Shown here: positions 1 through 8,488 of the stretch, one piece after another
Numbering within the stretch: position 1 is the stretch's first letter
How the letters are laid out: every line of letters starts with the position of its first letter
Assembly: GCA_963708625.1 (NCBI GenBank)
Contig: CAVPSV010000005.1
Location: forward strand, 186,001-250,000
Length of the DNA: 64,000 bases
DNA from: DASXIF01 sp036498145
Lineage (GTDB): Bacteria; Actinomycetota; Actinomycetes; Mycobacteriales; Jatrophihabitantaceae
Direction: 5' to 3'
Notes under the pieces: generated by a model
Databases searched by the model: none
Told to the model about the DNA's origin: nothing
Seen by the model: only the letters and a program-made list of their open reading frames with translations
Translations under genes and position numbers: made by a program

Positions 1-2
1 AC

Positions 3-227
3 GGCAGCTACGAGATCGACAATGTGCCCGCGGTGCCGGTGGGCTACCAGGTCTGCTTCGACGCGGCACCTGCCCATGGTGCGTCCCCGCCGGGTTCGTT
101 CCAGTCGCGCTGCTATGTCACTGTGGGGTGGGCCGGTGCCGGGGCCAAGCCGCCGGCGAGCGCGACCAGAGTGCGGGTCCGCCACGGCGTGACCACGTCC
201 GGCGTGGACGGGGTATTGCCGAGCTGA
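3..227 (+). CDS. C-terminal end of a secreted carboxypeptidase-regulatory-like repeat protein (partial)
   Basis: The reading frame is already open at the left edge and stops at TGA 225-227, so only the last 74 residues are present. The stretch GSYEIDNVPA followed by GYQVCFDA looks like the last strands of a carboxypeptidase regulatory-like (Ig-fold) domain, a module common in large secreted actinobacterial surface proteins. It is followed by a short RCYVTVGWAG segment. Catalytic residues are not expected and none are seen. The GTG at 24 would be an internal codon rather than the true start. Family assignment is by motif resemblance only and the upstream domains are outside the window. Confidence 0.55.
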   Translation, partial: GSYEIDNVPAVPVGYQVCFDAAPAHGASPPGSFQSRCYVTVGWAGAGAKPPASATRVRVRHGVTTSGVDGVLPS

Positions 228-283
228 CGCGAGCGCCCGCCGCGTAGATTTCGACCACAACGACGTCGGCCAAGGAGAATGGG

Positions 284-667
284 ATGAGCCGTCCGAGCAC
301 TGTTCCGCTTCAGAAGGTGCGCATCGCTGTACAGCAATCATTCGAGCAACTGAAGGCCGAAACGTTGCGCTGGGAGAAGGTGGCTCCGAACGACGCACAG
401 GTTCGTGCCACGGCCGAGTACGTGCGGACGCACACGAAGCAGCTGCACCAGCGGCTAGCCGATGCGCTCGACAAGGCGTTCACCGAGAAGGACGACAAGA
501 AGGCCGCGTTTCTCTACGGGCAAGCAGCGAAGACCGCGGGCGAGATCGACAAGGATTTGAAGTCGAACCCGAAGATCGTGTCACTCAAGAACAATCCGGT
601 GTTCTCGATCCATGCAGTTGATGCCGTGCGCGGGAGAATCTCGGATTTGATCAAGCATCTGGACTGA
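284..667 (+). CDS. Small alpha-helical hypothetical protein
   Basis: This is a 127-residue protein that I do not recognise. It is rich in Lys, Ala, Gln and Asp, with no membrane segment, signal peptide or cysteine, and it reads as a bundle of amphipathic helices. The start is supported by a good ribosome binding site (AAGGAG at about 271-276) a few bases before ATG 284. It stands alone, with the secreted repeat protein ending 56 bases upstream and a DinB gene on the other strand downstream. The short leader and strong binding site suggest a real, expressed gene rather than a shadow frame. Confidence 0.6.
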   Translation: MSRPSTVPLQKVRIAVQQSFEQLKAETLRWEKVAPNDAQVRATAEYVRTHTKQLHQRLADALDKAFTEKDDKKAAFLYGQAAKTAGEIDKDLKSNPKIVSLKNNPVFSIHAVDAVRGRISDLIKHLD

Positions 668-748
668 GGCGGAACGCGGGATCCAGCGCAACGTCACCTA
701 CCACGCCTCCAGGCAGCAACGTCGAGGTCGGTCAGTTCGGCGGGCAGG

Positions 749-1249
749 TCAGCGACGATCGCCGGTCTGCCCGTCTATCAGCTCGCGGATGATGTCCATG
801 TGCCCGACGTGCCGGGCCACCTCCTCCACCATGTGGATCAGCACCCAGCGCATCGTCACCTCCTCGCCACGCCAGGACGTGCCGACCGTATCGAGCGGCA
901 CGTCGTCGATGACAGCATCGGCAGCGGCTCGTGCCCGCCCGTAGAAGGTGAGTAGCTCGGCGGTGGTCTCGTTGCGCTCGACGCGCATGTCCGCGTCCGG
1001 GTCGGCGAGCAGCGCGTCGATGGACATCGCTTCGGACTCTCTGCCGAACGTGTCGCAGAACCATCCGTACTCGACGTTCGCCAGATGCTTCACCAAGCCG
1101 AGCAGGCTGGTTCCGCTGGGCGTCATCGGCCGCCGTAACTGTTCGTCGTCGAGTCCCTCGATCTTCCAGAGCACGACCTCGCGATGGCGATCCAGCGACG
1201 CCTTGAGGCTCGCCTTCTCGCCGGCGGCGGCGGGACCCCACAGCGTCAT
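749..1249 (-). CDS. DinB family (DUF664-type) putative metal-dependent protein
   Basis: This 166-residue protein belongs to the DinB/YfiT-like four-helix-bundle superfamily. Members often bind a divalent metal through three histidines and include mycothiol- or bacillithiol-dependent transferases. Visible hallmarks are a helix with GLVKHLANVEYGWF (first His near residue 55) and a late helix IHMVEEVARHVGHMD that supplies the other histidines. The length is normal for the family. The substrate is unknown; the DUF664 subgroup is mostly uncharacterised. The gene is monocistronic and sits upstream of rsgA on the same strand, with a 67-base gap. Confidence 0.8.
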   Translation of the reverse strand: MTLWGPAAAGEKASLKASLDRHREVVLWKIEGLDDEQLRRPMTPSGTSLLGLVKHLANVEYGWFCDTFGRESEAMSIDALLADPDADMRVERNETTAELLTFYGRARAAADAVIDDVPLDTVGTSWRGEEVTMRWVLIHMVEEVARHVGHMDIIRELIDGQTGDRR

Positions 1250-1316
1250 GTGAGCAACCTAGCGACCCGACGGTCGCGGCGTCCCTGGCCGTCCTGGCCT
1301 TCCGCCTGCAGGCGCC

Positions 1317-2351
1317 TCATAACGCGGCCGAGCGCGACAACAGCAGCCGCCGGAAGGCGGCCAGCCGTTCCGCGGTGGCGTGCCCGGTGCGAACCCACTC
1401 GTCGAGGTGGCAGCCGGCCGCCTCGTCGAGGTGCTCACAACCCGGCGGGCATTGGGTCGCGCCGTCCTCCAGATCGGGGAACGCCCAGAGCAGGTCCTCC
1501 GCCGTCACGTGTGCCAGGCCGAACGAACGCACGCCGGGGGTGTCGATCACCCACCCGGAACCCCAGCGATCATCACTGGGCAGCGGCAGGGCAATGGCGG
1601 ACGAGGAGATGTGCCGCCCCTTGCCGATCGCGCTGACCACTCCGGTGGCCCGGCCCGCGTCCGGGACCAGCGCGTTGATCAGCGTCGACTTGCCCACGCC
1701 GGAGTGGCCGACGAACACCGACATGTGTTCGGCCAACCGGGACCGCAATTCGTCCAGCGGCGCGCCCCGGCGCGTCACCACCGCGGGCACCGACAGCGCC
1801 GCGTAGCGCTCGAGCGCGTCGTCCGGGGGAGCGAGATCCGACTTGGTCAGGCACAGCAACGGTTCGAGTCCGGCGGTGAGCGCGGCAACCAGGGCGCGGT
1901 CGATCAATCCGTACGTCGGTTCGGGATCGGCTAGCGCGCTGACGATCACCAGCTGATCGGCGTTGGCCACGATCACGCGCTCGAGCGGATCGTCGTCGTC
2001 GGCGGTGCGGCGCAACACGGTGCTGCGTTCGTCGACCGACACGATGCGCACCAGCGCTTCGGCGCCGGTCCGCTCGCCCACCACGCGCACCCGATCCCCG
2101 ACCGCGATCCCCTTACGCCCCAGCTCGCGGGCCCGCATCGCGGTGACGGACGCGCCGTCCACGGGCACGTTCGGTGGATCGGCGCCGACGAGGACCTCGT
2201 AGCGCCCGCGGTCGACGGTGAGCACCATGCCCGGCGCCGCGTCCTCGTGCTGGGGCCGCTGCTTCGATCGCGGCCGCGAACCGCGGGGGTTGGGCCGGAC
2301 GCGGACGTCGTCCTCATCGAGACGGCTGGTGTCGCGACCCTGGTCCGCCAC
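1317..2351 (-). CDS. rsgA: Ribosome small subunit-dependent GTPase A
   Basis: RsgA (YjeQ) is a circularly permuted GTPase that acts in the cytoplasm on late 30S subunit maturation. The 344 residues hold an N-terminal OB-fold (about 40-115), then the permuted G domain with G4 (LTKSD) before the P-loop GHSGVGKSTLINAL, the DTPG motif in VIDTPGVRSFG, and a C-terminal zinc finger with CPPGCEHLDEAAGCH. The start is GTG 2351. Its stop-to-start spacing from aroA is one base (aroA stop 2353-2355), so the two are cotranscribed and probably translationally coupled, as in other actinobacteria. Length and motif order are typical. Confidence 0.95.
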   Translation of the reverse strand: MADQGRDTSRLDEDDVRVRPNPRGSRPRSKQRPQHEDAAPGMVLTVDRGRYEVLVGADPPNVPVDGASVTAMRARELGRKGIAVGDRVRVVGERTGAEALVRIVSVDERSTVLRRTADDDDPLERVIVANADQLVIVSALADPEPTYGLIDRALVAALTAGLEPLLCLTKSDLAPPDDALERYAALSVPAVVTRRGAPLDELRSRLAEHMSVFVGHSGVGKSTLINALVPDAGRATGVVSAIGKGRHISSSAIALPLPSDDRWGSGWVIDTPGVRSFGLAHVTAEDLLWAFPDLEDGATQCPPGCEHLDEAAGCHLDEWVRTGHATAERLAAFRRLLLSRSAAL

Positions 2352-2352
2352 G

Positions 2353-3645
2353 TCAGTAGCCGGTCCCGCCCAGCAAGGCGCGCCACATGCCGGGGAAGTC
2401 GGGCAATGTCTTGGTGGTGCAGTCGATGTCGTCGATCGTGACGTCGGGCACCAGCAGCCCGAGCACGGCGCCGGCGGTGGCCATGCGGTGATCGGCGTAG
2501 GCGCGCCAGGTGCCGCCGTGCAGCGGACGCGGCCGGATGGTGAGCCCGTCCGACTCCTCGGTCACATCGCCGCCGAGCCGGGTCAGTTCGGTGCACAACG
2601 CGGCCAACCGGTCGGTCTCGTGACCGCGCAGATGCCCGATGCCGTACAGCGTCGACGGCGTGGATGCGATCGCGGCGAGCGCGGCGATCACAGGCGTCAG
2701 TTCGCCCGCGTCCTGCAGATCCGCCTCGATCCCGTTGAGGATGCCGGTGCCGGTGACGGTGAGCTCGGTGCCGATGTGATCGACCCGGGCACCCATCGCC
2801 ATCAGCAGGATGCGCAACGCGTCGCCGGCCTGGGTGGTGCTCGCCGGCCAGCCCGGCACCGTCACCTGGCCGCCGGTCACCACGGCCGCCGCGAGGAACG
2901 GTCCGGCGTTGGACAGGTCCGGCTCGATGTTCCAGTCCTGCCCGTAGATGGGTCCGGGGCGCACCCGCCAACTGCCGGTGCGGGTCAGCTCCGCGTCCAC
3001 ACCGGCCGAGCGCAGCGTGGCCATCGTCATCTCGATGTGTGGCGTGGAGGGCACCGGGTCGGAGCCGGTGTGCACTACCTCGATGCCCGAGTCGTAGCGG
3101 GCGCCTGCCAGCAGCAGGCCGGAGACGAATTGGGACGAGGCGCTGGCGTCGATGCGTACCCGCCCGCCGGCGGCCTTGCCGGTACCGAGCACCCGGAATG
3201 GCAGCCGGCCTCGGCCGGCGTCCTCGACCGCCACACCGGCCTGGCGCAACCCGTCGATAAGGGTGGCCATCGGCCGCTCGCGCGCGTAGGCGTCGCCGTC
3301 GAAGGAGACGGTGCCGTCGGCGAGTGCCGCCAACGGTGGGACGAATCGCATGACGGTGCCGGCCAGGCCGGTATCCACCGCACCGCCGTGCAACGGCCCG
3401 GGCTCGACGAGGCAATCTTCGTCGCCGCGCTCGATCGAGGCGCCGAGACCGGTCAGCGCCGCCGCCATCAGTTCGGTGTCGCGGGCCCACAGCGGCGAGT
3501 GGATCCGCGACGGGCCGTCGGCCAGAGCCGCGACCACCAGCGCGCGGTTCGTCAGTGACTTCGACCCGGGCAGGGTCACCCGGCCCCGGACCGGCGCGGT
3601 GGCGCGCGGGGCAGGCCACGGTGCGGGTTGGGTCTCGGGCGTCAC
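2353..3645 (-). CDS. aroA: 3-phosphoshikimate 1-carboxyvinyltransferase (EPSP synthase)
   Basis: This is the sixth step of the shikimate pathway, joining phosphoenolpyruvate to shikimate-3-phosphate. The 430-residue protein has the signature LPGSKSLTNRALVVAAL near residue 25, the inhibitor-loop-like segment LAGTVMRFVPPLAAL, and the C-terminal region YADHRMATAGAVLGLL. I chose GTG 3645 because the conserved N-terminus begins there and the length then fits the family. An open frame continues upstream to 4380, but that runs antisense through the SRAP gene and is not coding. It is followed immediately by rsgA in the same operon. Confidence 0.95.
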   Translation of the reverse strand: MTPETQPAPWPAPRATAPVRGRVTLPGSKSLTNRALVVAALADGPSRIHSPLWARDTELMAAALTGLGASIERGDEDCLVEPGPLHGGAVDTGLAGTVMRFVPPLAALADGTVSFDGDAYARERPMATLIDGLRQAGVAVEDAGRGRLPFRVLGTGKAAGGRVRIDASASSQFVSGLLLAGARYDSGIEVVHTGSDPVPSTPHIEMTMATLRSAGVDAELTRTGSWRVRPGPIYGQDWNIEPDLSNAGPFLAAAVVTGGQVTVPGWPASTTQAGDALRILLMAMGARVDHIGTELTVTGTGILNGIEADLQDAGELTPVIAALAAIASTPSTLYGIGHLRGHETDRLAALCTELTRLGGDVTEESDGLTIRPRPLHGGTWRAYADHRMATAGAVLGLLVPDVTIDDIDCTTKTLPDFPGMWRALLGGTGY

Positions 3646-3741
3646 AGGAGAAGTCTGCCGCACCGACGTGGATCTGCGGGCCGTCGGTGCTCCTCGGGTG
3701 CTGGTGGGTGCTGGTCGGTGCTGATAGGTACCGTCGCAGTT

Positions 3742-4485
3742 ATGTGCGGTCGTTACGTATCGGTGCGTTCGGACGCCGATCTGGTGGCGGAGTTCGACGC
3801 AATCGACGCGACTCGGGACGAGACGCCGGAGCCGGACTACAACGTGGCGCCGACCAAGCCGGTGCGCATCGTGGTGAATCGGCCGTTGCGCGACGAGGCC
3901 GGCAAGCGGGCGGCCGAACCGAGCCGCCAGTTGCGAATCGCGTCGTGGGGGCTCGTGCCGTCCTGGGCCAAGGACCGCAGCACTGCCTCGCGCATGTTCA
4001 ACGCGCGCGTGGAGAGTGTCCCGGACAAGCCGGCATTCCGAGCCGCATTCGCCAAGCGGCGTTGCTTGGTTCCGGCTGACGGCTGGTACGAGTGGCAGAC
4101 GATCGACACGGCCGACGGGCCTCGCAAGCAGCCGACCTACATGACGCCGAGCGACGGGCACGTGCTGGCCTTTGCCGGCTTGTACGAGTTCTGGGGCAAG
4201 CCGGGCGAGACGATCACCACCTGCACCATCGTGACCAGCCCAGCCGCGGGTGAGCTGGCCCGGATCCACGACCGGATGCCGCTGGTGCTGCCGCGTCAGG
4301 CGTGGGCGCGCTGGCTCGACCCGGCGGTGACCGATGCGGCCGACCTGCTGCGCGTGTGGGACGAGGCCAGCGGCGAGCACATCGAGCTGCGGCCGGTCGC
4401 ACCGATCGTGAACAACGTGGACAACAACGGACCGGAGCTGATCGCGCCGGCGGAGCGCGAACCGGAACCGCAGCGGCTGTTCTGA
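3742..4485 (+). CDS. SOS response-associated peptidase (SRAP, HMCES/YedK family)
   Basis: SRAP proteins shield abasic sites in single-stranded DNA by forming a DNA-protein crosslink through their N-terminal cysteine. The 247-residue protein begins MCGRYV, giving the catalytic Cys2 after Met removal. It continues with YNVAPTKP, ASWGLVPSWAK, MFNARVESV, RRCLVPADGWYEW and a late IHDRMPLVL that carries the active-site histidine. ATG 3742 is fixed by the need for Cys at position 2; the frame is open further upstream but uninformative. It is divergent from aroA across about 96 bases, an arrangement also found around aroA in mycobacteria. Confidence 0.93.
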   Translation: MCGRYVSVRSDADLVAEFDAIDATRDETPEPDYNVAPTKPVRIVVNRPLRDEAGKRAAEPSRQLRIASWGLVPSWAKDRSTASRMFNARVESVPDKPAFRAAFAKRRCLVPADGWYEWQTIDTADGPRKQPTYMTPSDGHVLAFAGLYEFWGKPGETITTCTIVTSPAAGELARIHDRMPLVLPRQAWARWLDPAVTDAADLLRVWDEASGEHIELRPVAPIVNNVDNNGPELIAPAEREPEPQRLF

Positions 4486-4499
4486 GACACGGAGAACGG

Positions 4500-5168
4500 A
4501 TGCCTGCCGATCGAAAGGCGACCGCGACGGTGCCGGCCACGGTTCGCGTGCAGGTGCCGACGCCGTTCGGCATCGCGTGGCTGGACGTCGACCGCCCGCG
4601 CGCTGCCCGCGCGCTGCTCGCGTTGGGCCATGGCGCGAGTGGAGGCGTCGAGGCCGGTGACTTGCTCGCGGTGCGCGATGCCGCGGTTGCTGCCGGCATC
4701 GCGGTCGCGCGTGTCACGCAGCCGTACCGTGTCGCCGGTCGGCGGGCGCCCGCGCCTGCCGGTCAGCTGGACCAGGCGTGGGTCGCGGCCATGGCTGCGC
4801 TGCGTCGGCGGCGTGGGTTCGGCGCGTTGCCGTTGGTGCAGGGTGGCCGCTCTAGCGGCGCGCGCGTGGCCTGCCGCACTGCGAACGACGCCGACGCGGT
4901 GGGTGTGGTGGCGCTGGCGTTCCCGGTGCATCCGCCCGGTCGGCCGGAGAAGACGCGGCTGCCGGAGTTGGCTGTGCCGCGCGTGCCGGTGCTGGTGGTG
5001 CAGGGTGATCGCGACGCGTTCGGCATGCCACCGGCGGACGCCGTGTCCCGGCTGGTGGTGATCGCCGGCGCGGACCATTCCTTGCGCAAGTCTCATGCCG
5101 AGATCGCTGCCGCCGTGGTTGCCTTCGTCGACGAAGTGACCGGTGCGGAGGTTGCGCCCGGCCAATAG
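4500..5168 (+). CDS. Alpha/beta-fold family hydrolase
   Basis: This 222-residue protein is of the dienelactone-hydrolase-like alpha/beta family (KAT/Abhydrolase_11 type). Visible elements are LLALGHGASGG for the oxyanion loop, the nucleophile elbow GGRSSGARVA with Ser at its centre, the acid strand VPVLVVQGDRDAFG, and the C-terminal histidine in IAGADHSL. Together these give a complete Ser-Asp-His triad. The substrate is unknown. It begins 14 bases after the SRAP stop on the same strand with GGAGA ahead of ATG 4500, so it is probably cotranscribed with SRAP. Confidence 0.85.
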   Translation: MPADRKATATVPATVRVQVPTPFGIAWLDVDRPRAARALLALGHGASGGVEAGDLLAVRDAAVAAGIAVARVTQPYRVAGRRAPAPAGQLDQAWVAAMAALRRRRGFGALPLVQGGRSSGARVACRTANDADAVGVVALAFPVHPPGRPEKTRLPELAVPRVPVLVVQGDRDAFGMPPADAVSRLVVIAGADHSLRKSHAEIAAAVVAFVDEVTGAEVAPGQ

Positions 5169-5193
5169 CTAACGTTCGGCTTGGAGCGCGAAT

Positions 5194-5790
5194 CTATCTG
5201 CCGAGGAGGGCAAGTATCTGTTGTTGCGGTTCGGATACCTCGGGGCCGTGGGCGAAGAGGAAGCGTCTGGCATCGAGGCTGACGATCTTGTGTATGGATT
5301 GCTCGGCGACCACCGCATCGGACGTGAACGGTGCCGGTGCCCGCTCCACGTGTCCGTCGTGGCTCCCGACTAGATCGCCGACCAGCAGCGTGCCGTCGCC
5401 AGCAAGGAAACTGACATGGCCGGCGGTGTGCCCAGGCGTGGTAACGACGCGAAGGTCGCGCACAGTTTCTCCGTCTGGGAGAACACGTGCTGACAGGGGT
5501 GCGTTTCCCCAGACGGTCGCGCTGGGGGCGAGCGCGAGGGCTTCGGCTAGACCGCCGACATGATCAGGATGGTCGTGACTCAGCAATATGTCGCTGACGT
5601 CGGTCCAGCCCGCCCCGATATTCGCGAGCGCTGTCCCAATCGCGGCGGCTGAGCCGGGCAATCCGGTGTCGAGAAGCGTGATCCCGGCGGAATGTGGCAC
5701 AAGAAAACATCGGACATCGAAGTCCATCGGGTCCGGGCCGGCTACCCCAGCCGGGAGATGGACGTCGAAAGGTACAGCCTGGATCTCCAC
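5194..5790 (-). CDS. MBL-fold metallo-hydrolase
   Basis: This 198-residue metallo-beta-lactamase-fold hydrolase is compact and lacks fused domains. The zinc-binding motif is SHDHPDHVGGL (HxHxDH), followed by TPGHTAGHVSFLAG and GDLVGSHDG (third His and bridging Asp) and the C-terminal FAHGPEV histidine. This layout fits the glyoxalase II-like or general MBL hydrolases; no substrate can be assigned. The start may be GTG 5790 or GTG 5796. The frame stays open up to 6162, but that part overlaps the opposite-strand DUF1801 gene and is not coding. It is convergent with the hydrolase gene upstream. Confidence 0.85.
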   Translation of the reverse strand: MEIQAVPFDVHLPAGVAGPDPMDFDVRCFLVPHSAGITLLDTGLPGSAAAIGTALANIGAGWTDVSDILLSHDHPDHVGGLAEALALAPSATVWGNAPLSARVLPDGETVRDLRVVTTPGHTAGHVSFLAGDGTLLVGDLVGSHDGHVERAPAPFTSDAVVAEQSIHKIVSLDARRFLFAHGPEVSEPQQQILALLGR

Positions 5791-5904
5791 GCCCACGAGG
5801 CTAGATCCGGGCAACCGACTCCCGCTACCGCTTCGAGTAACGCTCTCTATTGCCGCCGTCCGGCATAGCGTGACCGCGCGCCCATTCCGCCTAGAGTGCG
5901 TGGC

Positions 5905-6297
5905 ATGGCTGGACGTCGCCACCCAGGTGTCGATGCCTACATCGCCACTCTGCCGGCCTGGCAGCGTGACCTCTGCCGTGAGCTGCGCGAACTGATCCGA
6001 GCTGCCGACCCGGACATCACAGAGACGATCAAGCGCTCGAAGCAGCCGTACTTCGTCCTCCACGGCAACGTGTGCGCCCTGCTCGCCACCAAAGACCACG
6101 TAAATCTCTTCCTGTACGACCCGGCCGTTCCTGACCCTGAGGGCGTCATCAACCAGGGCCACGGCAACACGACCGCACAGGCGATCCAGATCTATGCGAG
6201 TGACTCCATCAATCGCGCAGCGATCACCGCCATCGTGCGGGCAATCACTGCACGCAATCGAGCCGGTGGGTGGCGCCGGCTCAGCAAGAACGACTAG
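5905..6297 (+). CDS. DUF1801 domain-containing protein
   Basis: This 130-residue member of the DUF1801/YdhG-like fold is related to a frataxin-like iron chaperone family. Characteristic segments are VDAYIATLPAWQRDLC, IRAADPDITETIKRSKQPYF and HVNLFLYDPAV. ATG 5905 is preferred; GTG 5896 is an in-frame alternative three codons earlier. Function is not established for this subgroup. A second DUF1801 protein is encoded at 59344-59925, but the two share only the fold. It is divergent from the MBL hydrolase, with starts about 115 bases apart. Confidence 0.8.
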   Translation: MAGRRHPGVDAYIATLPAWQRDLCRELRELIRAADPDITETIKRSKQPYFVLHGNVCALLATKDHVNLFLYDPAVPDPEGVINQGHGNTTAQAIQIYASDSINRAAITAIVRAITARNRAGGWRRLSKND

Positions 6298-6386
6298 CCG
6301 CCAACCCGAGCAGAGATCCGCTGGCGCGGCGAGACTCGGCCAGGCACTCCGTCGCCCTCGCCTACGGTCCGCGTGGTGTTAGCGTG

Positions 6387-6410
6387 GAAGTGCAGCTAGA
6401 AGTGCAGCTA
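6387..6410. repeat. 12-bp tandem repeat, two exact copies
   Basis: The unit GAAGTGCAGCTA occurs twice head to tail between the DUF1801 gene and the monooxygenase gene. It could be a small slippage product or a regulator-binding direct repeat about 125 bases upstream of the monooxygenase start. Nothing else marks a promoter here. Confidence 0.6.
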
Positions 6411-6534
6411 CCCGACGAAACCGCGAAAGACGTGTGCCGTCGCTCGACGGCACATGCACTTGCTCTCAATCGTCGTGACCTCCTCGCTCGCAGCCGTTGC
6501 CCGTGCACTCGCGCACGTAAAAGGAGCCCAACGC

Positions 6535-6834
6535 ATGCTGACCAAAGCCCTCCTCGTACGTCTCGAAGCCCTTCCGGGTAAGGAGACCGAACTCGCAGAC
6601 TTCCTTATTGGGGCGCGGTCGATCGTGATGGAAGAGCCAGGCACCATCGCCTGGTTCGCTATCCAGTTCGGCCCTTCGACTTTTGGCGTGTACGACGTGT
6701 TCCCCGACGACGAGGCTCGAGACGCCCACCTTGCGGGTGGCGTGGGCCAGGCGCTCGGACCCAATACCGGGGTGCTCTTCTCCGAACCGCAGGTCGAGAA
6801 GATCGACATACTCGCGGAGAAGATCCCGGGATAA
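6535..6834 (+). CDS. Antibiotic biosynthesis monooxygenase (ABM) family protein
   Basis: This 99-residue ferredoxin-like alpha+beta protein belongs to the ABM family (putative quinol monooxygenases such as YgiN). The start ATG 6535 has AAGGAG at 6521-6526, so I reject the longer frame from 6454. Recognisable parts are LLVRLEALPGKETELADFL (strand 1 and helix 1), EEPGTIAWFAIQFG, and FGVYDVFPDDEARDAHL. Members are usually dimers that oxidise quinol-like or polyketide substrates without a cofactor. The C-terminal coding strand overlaps the antisense run-off of the next gene, which is probably a frameshift effect there. Confidence 0.85.
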   Translation: MLTKALLVRLEALPGKETELADFLIGARSIVMEEPGTIAWFAIQFGPSTFGVYDVFPDDEARDAHLAGGVGQALGPNTGVLFSEPQVEKIDILAEKIPG

Positions 6835-7652
6835 CGGCGGGCACGCTGCGCGACGGTTGAAACCGTAGGTCGGAAATCAACCGTGCCCCCGACGGCACAT
6901 AGTCGGCGCCGACGACCTGGAAGGTCTGGTTGACGAAGATGTGGTGCGGCCAGTTGACCCCGATGTAGTGAACCTCGTACTCGGTGTCGCTCAGCTGGAC
7001 AACTCGGTCGACCACGCCACCCGGATACGCGGTCAGCGCCGCTTCCGTCGCCCTGTTTGCTGTCGTTCCGCTGACGATCGTCCCCGACCCTTCGGTGTAG
7101 TTCGCCGGGATCTGACCTACCTGCTTCGACGTCGTCGACGCGCCTCGCTGGAAGGGAACCACCCCCGCCGCCGAGGACACCACGGAGCCGCCGTCGGTCG
7201 CTTGCACGCTGACCTGCGTGGCGGTGATCGTCGTTCCGCTAGTCGTGCCAAGGACGAGGACAGCTTGGCCAGCTACAACAGCGCTGGCTGAGGTCGGGCT
7301 CGTGCCGTTCTGGTAGGACGTGGCGGAGGCCTCGTTGACGGTCACCTTTTGACCGGCAGGGGTCGTCACGGTGAGCTCGATCCAGTCACGCTGTCGACTG
7401 TGCCGACTGTTCCCCCCGCGGCCGGTCCGGAACGCGCGTTGGATCCTCCACCGCTCGACGCGGCTGCGCCGGTACCGCCGTTGCCGGATGCACTGGTGCT
7501 GCTACTTGACGCCGAGTTCGAGGTCGTCGTCCCGCCCCCTCAGCGAGGGCATAGCCGCCGGTAGCGAAGGCTATGACGGCGACACCGGCAGCGACGGCGA
7601 TCGTGAACTTCGGCCTTCTCGCGATCTTGTGCCGAATGTTCATTGTGTTCAT
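6659..7652 (-). CDS. Exported Ser/Gly/Thr-rich protein with DUF5666-like beta domain (frameshifted as assembled)
   Basis: Starting at ATG 7652, the protein opens MNTMNIRHKIARRPKFTIAV, a positively charged start with a hydrophobic segment ending ATGGYALA (signal anchor or signal peptide). A low-complexity Ser/Gly/Thr linker follows. A beta-rich domain with TTPAGQKVTV and TITATQVSVQ resembles DUF5666, and the C-terminal part contains EYEVHYIGVNWPHHIFVNQ. The full frame needs two single-base deletions to be corrected, one at the G-run near 7550 and one near 7379. A third error near 6845 would explain why the frame runs on to 6659 into the opposite gene instead of stopping. The start overlaps the upstream stop as ATGA. 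Confidence 0.6.
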
Positions 7653-8161
7653 CCCCGCGTGTCGGTTGCCAGCAGTCCGGCAAGTTGCAGACCGCTGCGC
7701 GCTGCATCGACGAACCCGTCGCGAGCGACGATGTCGTAGCGCAAGGCCGTGACCGTGCGGGCCGAGGCGAAGTCGCGTGTGCCTCGAGTCGCAGCGTGAC
7801 CGAGGAATCCGAACAGGCCGCCCCAGACGACGCCGAGCAGCGCAGCGGTGAGGATGAGGGCAAGCCACGAGCCGGTGGTGAACACGCCCAGTAGCAAGCC
7901 GATCAATGCGCCGAACCAGGCGCCACTCACGGCGCCGGCCGTGGCGGCACGTGCCTTGGTCAGTCGCCCGGTGACACGCTCAACGAGACGCAGGTCCGAG
8001 CCGATGATGTCGAGGTGGTCAACCGGGAACCCGTCGTCGGACAACCTGTCGACGGCCCGCTGCGCAGCCGCGTAGTTGTCGTAGCTCGCGACTGTGTTCC
8101 AGGCGATGAATGCTGCGTCCAGACGCAGCGGGGCGGCGAACGCCAGCACCGGTGCGGTCAT
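7649..8161 (-). CDS. General stress protein 17M-like (YflT/DUF1269-type) membrane protein
   Basis: This 170-residue protein has an N-terminal alpha/beta domain containing VASYDNYAAAQRAVDRLSDD and VDHLDIIGSDLRLVERVTGR, typical of the general stress protein 17M-like domain. A glycine-rich hydrophobic hairpin then follows with GAWFGALIGLLLGV and LILTAALLGVVWGGLFG. The strong ribosome binding site (AGGAGG in reverse orientation near 8168) fixes ATG 8161. Family members in actinobacteria are often under stress sigma factor control. Its stop overlaps the start of the next exported protein by four bases, so the two are translationally coupled. Confidence 0.8.
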   Translation of the reverse strand: MTAPVLAFAAPLRLDAAFIAWNTVASYDNYAAAQRAVDRLSDDGFPVDHLDIIGSDLRLVERVTGRLTKARAATAGAVSGAWFGALIGLLLGVFTTGSWLALILTAALLGVVWGGLFGFLGHAATRGTRDFASARTVTALRYDIVARDGFVDAARSGLQLAGLLATDTRG

Positions 8162-8488
8162 GATGGCCTCCTATTGATGTCTTCACTTCACCGTCCGCGC
8201 GTCGACTGTGGGCTTACCGTGTGCCGACTGGGCATGTCGTGGGTGTCTGCTGTGCGGTTGTCCTCATGCCTGGCGTGTGGCGATCGGCGCGACGGTTGCC
8301 GAGGTCAGCCGCACCAGTCGGCTCGGTGGTGTCGGAAATGCGTCGCTAATCAGGCACTTTTCGCTTGTGGATAAGGGGATCGCGTCGTAGCGGGCACCTA
8401 AAATAGAACCTATGTCCGCATCACTCCACCCGGCTGGCGTCGCTGCCGATGGGGCGCTGACGTCGTCGATGACCGTGATCTCGACGGT
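8162..8488. other. Intergenic region left of the HNH gene
   Basis: There is no supportable gene here. The region lies between two divergent genes, the stress protein (minus strand) and the HNH gene (plus strand). It contains the left 38-bp repeat (8281-8318) that copies the 3' end of ybaK. The sequence from about 8320 to 8411 is locally more AT-rich (for example around 8330-8410), which fits an element boundary with the HNH promoter. Confidence 0.5.
8281..8318 (+). repeat. Left 38-bp direct repeat of the ybaK 3' end (candidate attachment-like site)
   Basis: This stretch matches 9921-9958 at 35 of 38 positions in the same orientation. On the minus strand both copies encode the peptide VRLTSATVAPIAT, which is the natural C-terminus of the YbaK protein at 9910-10398. 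Left of the HNH gene it is attached to unrelated sequence. The pair brackets the DUF222/HNH gene. Confidence 0.8.

Noticed and set aside
1973..3619. 548-codon Arg-rich frame across aroA and rsgA
   Set aside because: It is an out-of-frame shadow of two well-conserved genes with abnormal Arg content.
2353..4380. aroA extended to 675 residues
   Set aside because: The added N-terminus is antisense to the SRAP gene; GTG 3645 gives the standard length.
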